Positions 59,315-64,000 of a stretch of DNA of 64,000 nucleotides are shown piece by piece (position 1 is the first letter of the stretch; the number at the start of each line of letters is the position of its first letter). The notes under the pieces were generated by a model. That model saw nothing but the letters and a program-made list of their open reading frames with translations, searched no databases and had not been told where the DNA came from. Made by a program: the position numbers and the translations under genes. Source of the DNA: Pseudomonas grimontii (lineage in GTDB: Bacteria; Pseudomonadota; Gammaproteobacteria; Pseudomonadales; Pseudomonadaceae); NCBI RefSeq assembly GCF_007858185.1, contig NZ_VFES01000001.1, positions 682,001 through 746,000 of the forward strand, written 5' to 3'.

Positions 59315-59689
59315 CTAAGCGCTGATGGGCAGGTTCAGTTCAAAAGGTTGCTCCAAGGGGGGCAGCCCAAATGCGGCCCGGGCAGCATCGCAATCAACGT
59401 TCTGCACACCCTGGCTCCAGGATGCATCGAACTCTCGGCAGGGGCTTGAGCGTTGCTCATAAATCGAGCAGCTCGTGCCTTTGCCGACTTCGCCTTCAAG
59501 GCTGCAGCAGCGCGCGGGCTTCTGGTCGGTACCGATCATCGCCACGCGGGTCGGATTGATCTGCACCACCAGGTCATCGGGCACCGTGCCGCCCGATGAG
59601 GCGCACTCACCCCAGAAAAAAGACACACGGAAGTAGGAACAGCAGGCACCGCAACTCAGACACGGACTGGCTTCGGACATGGGCGTCAT
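59315..59689 (-). CDS. YkgJ-family cysteine-cluster protein
   Basis: Encodes 124 residues (or 121 from the ATG at 59680). Cysteines cluster as CLSCGACC (about 10-17), RCCSLE (about 60-65), SCSIYEQRSSPC (about 73-84) and a late VDCDAA, typical of the YkgJ/Fe-S or zinc-binding cluster family. The function is unknown. It is upstream of the MFS gene on the opposite strand. Confidence 0.85.
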   Translation of the reverse strand: MTPMSEASPCLSCGACCSYFRVSFFWGECASSGGTVPDDLVVQINPTRVAMIGTDQKPARCCSLEGEVGKGTSCSIYEQRSSPCREFDASWSQGVQNVDCDAARAAFGLPPLEQPFELNLPISA

Positions 59690-59932
59690 CGATAAGAAAA
59701 GTAAGAGTGGGGTACGACGGGAAGGCTCGCCATTCTAATCGGGTCATGGCCGTTGGGAAGAGGGGCGTGCACTTATATTTTTGTCGGCAAAGTCCCCTGG
59801 CTCCGGGCGAAATCATGCCCTATCAGCTTTACGAATCATTACAGACAACCACGGCCCGCCTGACTATGTTGCACGTACCGGGCAGGATGCATCGGGCATC
59901 GCAGCTCTCATAACAATAAAAGAGACGGACCC

Positions 59933-61279
59933 ATGCAGAACTCGACCCAAGCGGCGAATGCCTGGCGCATTCTGTTCCTGCTGTTCCTGGCCAACCTGTT
60001 CAACTTCTTCGACCGCACCATTCCGGCGATCATCATCGAGCCGATCCGCATGGAATGGCACTTGAGCGACTTCCAGCTCGGCATCATCGGCACCGCGTTC
60101 ACCATCGTCTACGCGATTGCCGGCTTGCCGCTGGGGCGTCTGGCCGATACCGGCTCGCGCAGCAAGCTGATGGGCTGGGGTCTGTTCGCGTGGAGCGGGC
60201 TGACAGCGGTTAACGGTTTGGTCGGCAGTTTCTGGACGTTTTTGCTGGTGCGCATGGGCATCGGTATCGGTGAGGCCAGCTACGCGCCGGCCGCCAACTC
60301 GCTGATCGGCGACCTGTTCCCGGCGCACCGTCGTGCCCGGGCCATGGGGATCTTTATGCTGGGCCTGCCTTTGGGCCTGTTGCTGGCATTCTTCACAATC
60401 GGCTGGATGGTCAAGGCGTTCGACAGCTGGCGCGCGCCATTCTTTATCGCCGCCGTGCCGGGGCTGATCCTTGCGGTGTTCATGTTCTATATCAAGGAAC
60501 CCAAGCGCGGCGCCGCCGAAGCCGTACAAGTCTCCCAGGAGCGCGTCGATCGCCCGATCCGCCGCGTGCTGGCCGTGCCGACTTTCCTGTGGCTGGTGCT
60601 GGCCGGATTGTGCTTCAACTTCGCCACCTACGCGTGCAACTCGTTCCTGGTGCCGATGCTGCAGCGCTATTTCCTCATGCCGCTGCAGGACGCGGCGGTC
60701 GCCACTGGGGTGATCGTCGGGTTGACCGGCCTGGTGGGCCTGACCCTGGGTGGCTGGATTGCCGACAAGATCCATCAACGCGTTGCCAATGGCCGACTGC
60801 TGTTTGCGGCGTGCAGCCTGATCATCTCCACCGTCACCACCGCCTGGGCCTTGCATGCCGGGCGTATCGAGATCGGCGTGTTTGTGGCGTTGTTCAGTGT
60901 GGGCTGGTTGTTTGCGTATAACTTCTACACCTGTGTGTACACGGCGATCCAGGACGTGGTCGAGCCTCGCTTGCGGGCCACGGCGATGGCGTTGTTCTTT
61001 GCCGGTTTGTATTTGCTGGGCGGGGGCATGGGGCCAATCGTGGTGGGTGGGTTGTCCGACCATTTTGCCCATTCGGCGATGTACGCGGCGGGGGCGGAGC
61101 AGATGACCGAGGCTTACAAGGCGGTGGGCTTGCATGACGCCATGTACCTGATTCCGGTGGCGCTGTTTTTGACCATGTTGTTTCTGTTCCAGGCGTCACG
61201 CAGTTTTGTGCGTGATGCCAAGCGGATGAAGGAGGGATTGGTGGCTGTTGAGGTGCCGGCTGCGGCAGCGACGGCTTGA
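59933..61279 (+). CDS. Spinster-type MFS transporter
   Basis: Encodes 448 residues with about twelve hydrophobic segments. The N-terminal FFDRTIPAIIIEPI segment and the loop 2-3 motif GRLADTGSRSKLMGWG are typical of the major facilitator superfamily. The RMGIGIGEASYAPAANSLIGD segment is characteristic of the spinster subgroup. The substrate is unknown. The ATG at 59933 gives MQNSTQAANAWR. It is followed by a REP pair and terminator. Confidence 0.93.
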   Translation: MQNSTQAANAWRILFLLFLANLFNFFDRTIPAIIIEPIRMEWHLSDFQLGIIGTAFTIVYAIAGLPLGRLADTGSRSKLMGWGLFAWSGLTAVNGLVGSFWTFLLVRMGIGIGEASYAPAANSLIGDLFPAHRRARAMGIFMLGLPLGLLLAFFTIGWMVKAFDSWRAPFFIAAVPGLILAVFMFYIKEPKRGAAEAVQVSQERVDRPIRRVLAVPTFLWLVLAGLCFNFATYACNSFLVPMLQRYFLMPLQDAAVATGVIVGLTGLVGLTLGGWIADKIHQRVANGRLLFAACSLIISTVTTAWALHAGRIEIGVFVALFSVGWLFAYNFYTCVYTAIQDVVEPRLRATAMALFFAGLYLLGGGMGPIVVGGLSDHFAHSAMYAAGAEQMTEAYKAVGLHDAMYLIPVALFLTMLFLFQASRSFVRDAKRMKEGLVAVEVPAAAATA

Positions 61280-61292
61280 AACCGCGGTGACT

Positions 61293-61379
61293 CCATCGGG
61301 GGCAAGCCCCCTCCCACAGTTGACCGAGTTGTCATGTCGACCACTGATCAATGTGGGAGGGGGCTTGCCCCCGATGAGG
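61293..61379. repeat. REP/REPIN-type inverted pair
   Basis: CCATCGGGGGCAAGCCCC... and ...GGGGCTTGCCCCCGATG face each other across about 40 bases, between the convergent MFS and rapA genes. Confidence 0.9.
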
Positions 61380-61410
61380 CCCGCAACGCCAACGGGGTTC
61401 TCAAGTGAAT

Positions 61411-61435
61411 AAAAAAGGCCCGCATTGCGCGGGCC
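61411..61435 (-). terminator. Intrinsic terminator of rapA
   Basis: GGCCCGC (61417-61423) and GCGGGCC (61429-61435) form a 7-bp stem with loop ATTGC; A6 on the plus strand is T6 on the minus strand. It lies 26 bases past the rapA stop. Confidence 0.9.
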
Positions 61436-61460
61436 TCTATTCAACAGGGCAGGGCGGTAA

Positions 61461-64000
61461 TCAACCGGCGACCAACACCCGAATCGCCTCCAGTCGCAGC
61501 GCCGCTTTATCCAGCATGGCCAAGCCTTGTTCGCGTTGGTTGCGCAGGGCAACCAACTCGCTGTCGCGTACGGTCGGGTTGACCGCTTGCAACGCGGTCA
61601 GGCGCGCCAGTTCTTCGTCGGTGTCTGCCGCCAGGCGACGCTTGGCCTCGGCCACACGTTCGGCGTGACGCGGTGTGATCTTCTCTTCACCGGCGTTGAT
61701 CCGCGGGGTGAGTTGATCGCGCTGGGCCTGCACGAACTTGTTGGCGCTGGCCCGTGGCACGCTTTCCAGCTGGTCGTTCAAGGTTTCGAACGAGACGCGG
61801 CCGGACAGGTCGTTGCCATTGGCATCCAGCAGGCAACGCAGTGCCGCCGGCGGCAGGTAGCGGCCCAATTGCAGCGCGCGCGGGGCCACTACTTCGCTGA
61901 CGTAAAGCAGTTCCAGCAACACGGTGCCTGGCTTGAGCGCCTTGTTCTTGATCAGCGCCACGGCGGTGTTGCCCATGGAGCCGGACAGCACCAGGTCCAT
62001 GCCGCCCTGCACCATCGGGTGTTCCCAGGTGATGAACTGCATGTCTTCGCGGGACAGCGCCTGGTTACGGTCGTAGGTGATGGTCACGCCTTCGTCGTCG
62101 CCCAGGGGGAAGCTGGCGTCGAGCATCTTCTCGCTCGGCTTGAGGATCAGCGCGTTTTCCGAATGGTCCTCGCTGTCGATGCCAAAGGCGTCGAACAGGG
62201 TTTCCATGTAGATCGGCAGGGCGAACTGGTCGTCTTGCTCGAGGATGTCCTCCACCAGCGCATCGCCTTCACCGGCGCCGCCGGAGTTGAGCTCCAGCAA
62301 GCGGTCGCGACCGGTGTGCAGTTCCTGTTCCAGGCGCTCGCGCTCGGCACGGGCTTCGTCGATCAGCGCTTGCCACTCGCTGTCGTCGGCATTTTCCAGC
62401 AGTGGCAGCAGGCGCGGGCCGAACTGATGCTGCAAGGCGTTGCCGGTCGGGCAGGTATTGAGGAATGCGTTCAGCGCTTCGTGGTACCACTGGAACAGGC
62501 GCTGTTGCGGGCTGGTTTCCAGGTACGGCACGTGCAGTTCGATCACATGCTTCTGGCCGATCCGGTCCAGACGGCCGATCCGCTGTTCCAGCAGGTCGGG
62601 GTGGGACGGCAGGTCGAACAGCACCAGGTGGTGGGAGAACTGGAAGTTGCGGCCTTCACTGCCGATTTCCGAGCAAATCAGCACCTGGGCGCCGAATTCT
62701 TCATCGGCGAAGTAAGCAGCGGCGCGGTCACGCTCGAGGATGTTCATGCCCTCATGGAACACCGTGGCCGGGATGCCGGAGCGTACGCGCAGGGCGTCTT
62801 CCAGGTCCATGGCGGTTTCGGCGTGGGCGCAGATCACCAGGACCTTGGTGCGCTTGAGCATTTTCAGCTGGTCGATCAGCCACTCGACACGCGGGTCGAA
62901 GCGCCACCAGCGGTTTTCTTCGTCGACGTCCGGTTGCGACTGGAAGCTGACTTCCGGGTACAGCTCGGCGTGTTCGCCCAGAGGCAACTCGAGGTATTCG
63001 TCCGGGTTCGGCAGCGGGTAGGCGTGCAGCTTACGCTCCGGGAAGCCCTGCACGGCGGCACGGGTGTTACGGAACAGCACGCGGCCGGTGCCGTGGCGGT
63101 CGAGCAGCTCACGCACCAGGCGCGCGCTGGCTTCGGCGTCGCCATCGTTGACGGCGGTCAGCAGCGCTTCGCCTTCGTTGCCGAGAAAACCTTGGATGGT
63201 CTTGTGCGCGGCGGGGGAGAGGCGGCCCTTGTCGAGCAGTTCCTGCACGGCTTCGGCCACCGGGCGATAGTTCTCGCTCTCGGCGCGGAAGGCGTGCAGG
63301 TCGTGAAAACGGTTCGGGTCCAGCAGGCGCAGGCGCGCGAAGTGGCTGTCCTGGCCCAGCTGTTCCGGGGTGGCGGTGAGCAGCAGCACACCGGGAATCA
63401 CTTCGGCAAGCTGCTCGACCAGCGCGTATTCCGGGCTGGCTTTTTCTTCATGCCAGACCAGGTGGTGAGCTTCGTCGACCACCATCAGGTCCCAGCCGGC
63501 GGCAAACAGCGCGTCCTGGGCCTTCTCATCGTCCACCAGCCATTCCAGCGCGACCAGGGCCAGTTGGGTGTCTTCGAACGGGTTGGCGGCATCGCTTTCG
63601 ATAAAGCGTTCTTCATCGAACAGCGCCACTTGCAGGTTGAAGCGGCGGCGCATTTCTACCAGCCACTGGTGCTGCAGGTTTTCCGGTACCAGGATCAGTA
63701 CGCGGTTGGCGCGGCCCGAGAGCAGTTGGCGATGGATTACCAGGCCGGCCTCGATGGTCTTGCCCAGGCCCACTTCGTCCGCCAGCAAGACCCGTGGTGC
63801 GATACGGTCAGCGACTTCACGGGCGATATGCAATTGGTGGGCAATAGGTTGCGCACGCACGCCGCCCAGGCCCCACAGCGAGGATTGCAATTGGCGGCTG
63901 GTGTGTTCCAGGGTGTGATAACGCAGCGAGAACCAGGCCAGCGGGTCGATCTGCCCGGCGAACAGACGGTCGCTGGCCAGGCGGAACTGGATAAAGTTGG
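61461..64000 (-). CDS. rapA: RNA polymerase-associated helicase RapA, N-terminus outside window
   Basis: The coding frame runs through the right end of the window, giving about 846 residues of a protein that is usually about 950. RapA is a SWI2/SNF2 ATPase that recycles RNA polymerase. Visible motifs are [13 protein letters not shown] (Walker A region), DEAHHL (motif II) and [12 protein letters not shown] (motif VI). The methionine at 63890 is internal: in-frame upstream text ([19 protein letters not shown]) continues the family sequence. Confidence 0.95.
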   Translation of the reverse strand, partial: NFIQFRLASDRLFAGQIDPLAWFSLRYHTLEHTSRQLQSSLWGLGGVRAQPIAHQLHIAREVADRIAPRVLLADEVGLGKTIEAGLVIHRQLLSGRANRVLILVPENLQHQWLVEMRRRFNLQVALFDEERFIESDAANPFEDTQLALVALEWLVDDEKAQDALFAAGWDLMVVDEAHHLVWHEEKASPEYALVEQLAEVIPGVLLLTATPEQLGQDSHFARLRLLDPNRFHDLHAFRAESENYRPVAEAVQELLDKGRLSPAAHKTIQGFLGNEGEALLTAVNDGDAEASARLVRELLDRHGTGRVLFRNTRAAVQGFPERKLHAYPLPNPDEYLELPLGEHAELYPEVSFQSQPDVDEENRWWRFDPRVEWLIDQLKMLKRTKVLVICAHAETAMDLEDALRVRSGIPATVFHEGMNILERDRAAAYFADEEFGAQVLICSEIGSEGRNFQFSHHLVLFDLPSHPDLLEQRIGRLDRIGQKHVIELHVPYLETSPQQRLFQWYHEALNAFLNTCPTGNALQHQFGPRLLPLLENADDSEWQALIDEARAERERLEQELHTGRDRLLELNSGGAGEGDALVEDILEQDDQFALPIYMETLFDAFGIDSEDHSENALILKPSEKMLDASFPLGDDEGVTITYDRNQALSREDMQFITWEHPMVQGGMDLVLSGSMGNTAVALIKNKALKPGTVLLELLYVSEVVAPRALQLGRYLPPAALRCLLDANGNDLSGRVSFETLNDQLESVPRASANKFVQAQRDQLTPRINAGEEKITPRHAERVAEAKRRLAADTDEELARLTALQAVNPTVRDSELVALRNQREQGLAMLDKAALRLEAIRVLVAG

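Overview
The window is a chromosomal segment of a Pseudomonas of the fluorescens group. The evidence is gene content and order (kdsA-eno-ftsB-ispD, then ispF-truD-surE-pcm-nlpD-rpoS; quiP next to a YfcG-type GST; a braCDEFG-type liv operon), GC-rich codon use, and repeated REP/REPIN-type palindromes with the core GGGGGCTTGCCCCC between genes. Coding density is high. I saw no rRNA, tRNA, CRISPR array, prophage or intact insertion sequence.

Layout. 1-12.9 kb is mostly housekeeping: the kdsA end, enolase, the divisome protein FtsB, IspD, a formaldehyde-detoxification module (LysR regulator, AdhC, FghA), IspF, TruD, SurE, Pcm, NlpD, RpoS, a cold-shock protein and Dcd. 13.2-23.5 kb holds a four-gene ligase-associated DNA repair set (PdeM nuclease, Lhr-type helicase, ATP-dependent ligase, metallo-beta-lactamase-fold exonuclease). 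It is split in two by a complete basic-amino-acid ABC transporter operon of aotJQMOP order, which has a candidate sigma-54 promoter and an internal terminator. 23.6-31.0 kb carries the AHL acylase QuiP, a GST, a small operon with two SEC-C proteins, an OmpA-like lipoprotein, a collagen-like secreted protein and a CopD-like membrane protein. 31.1-41.1 kb has DinG, a GH50-like agarase-family hydrolase, an EstB-like serine hydrolase, a second OmpA-type lipoprotein with a histone-like tail, PdxH, a glycine-zipper lipoprotein and NhaA. 41.3-47.1 kb has a PLP cysteine-synthase-family enzyme, an FAD oxidoreductase, lipoproteins, an atypical SDR and a LysR regulator.

47.05-49.5 kb is a bufferin-type RiPP operon: a signal-peptide-bearing four-Cys DUF2282 precursor, a DUF692/MNIO modifying enzyme, a DUF2063 partner and a DoxX membrane protein. 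It is probably a periplasmic copper-buffering system. 49.75-54.75 kb is the branched-chain amino-acid transporter livKHMGF, with a terminator between the binding-protein gene and the permease genes. 55.1-61.3 kb has DUF2288, a DxD glycosyltransferase-like protein, a large orphan tubulin-superfamily protein with a GGGTGSG signature, a YkgJ-type Cys-cluster protein and a spinster-like MFS carrier. The window ends inside rapA.

The most unusual loci are the orphan tubulin-like gene (56.8-59.0 kb), the bufferin operon, and the interrupted repair cluster. No function was tested. Assignments rest on recognised motifs, gene order and overlaps read directly from the sequence.
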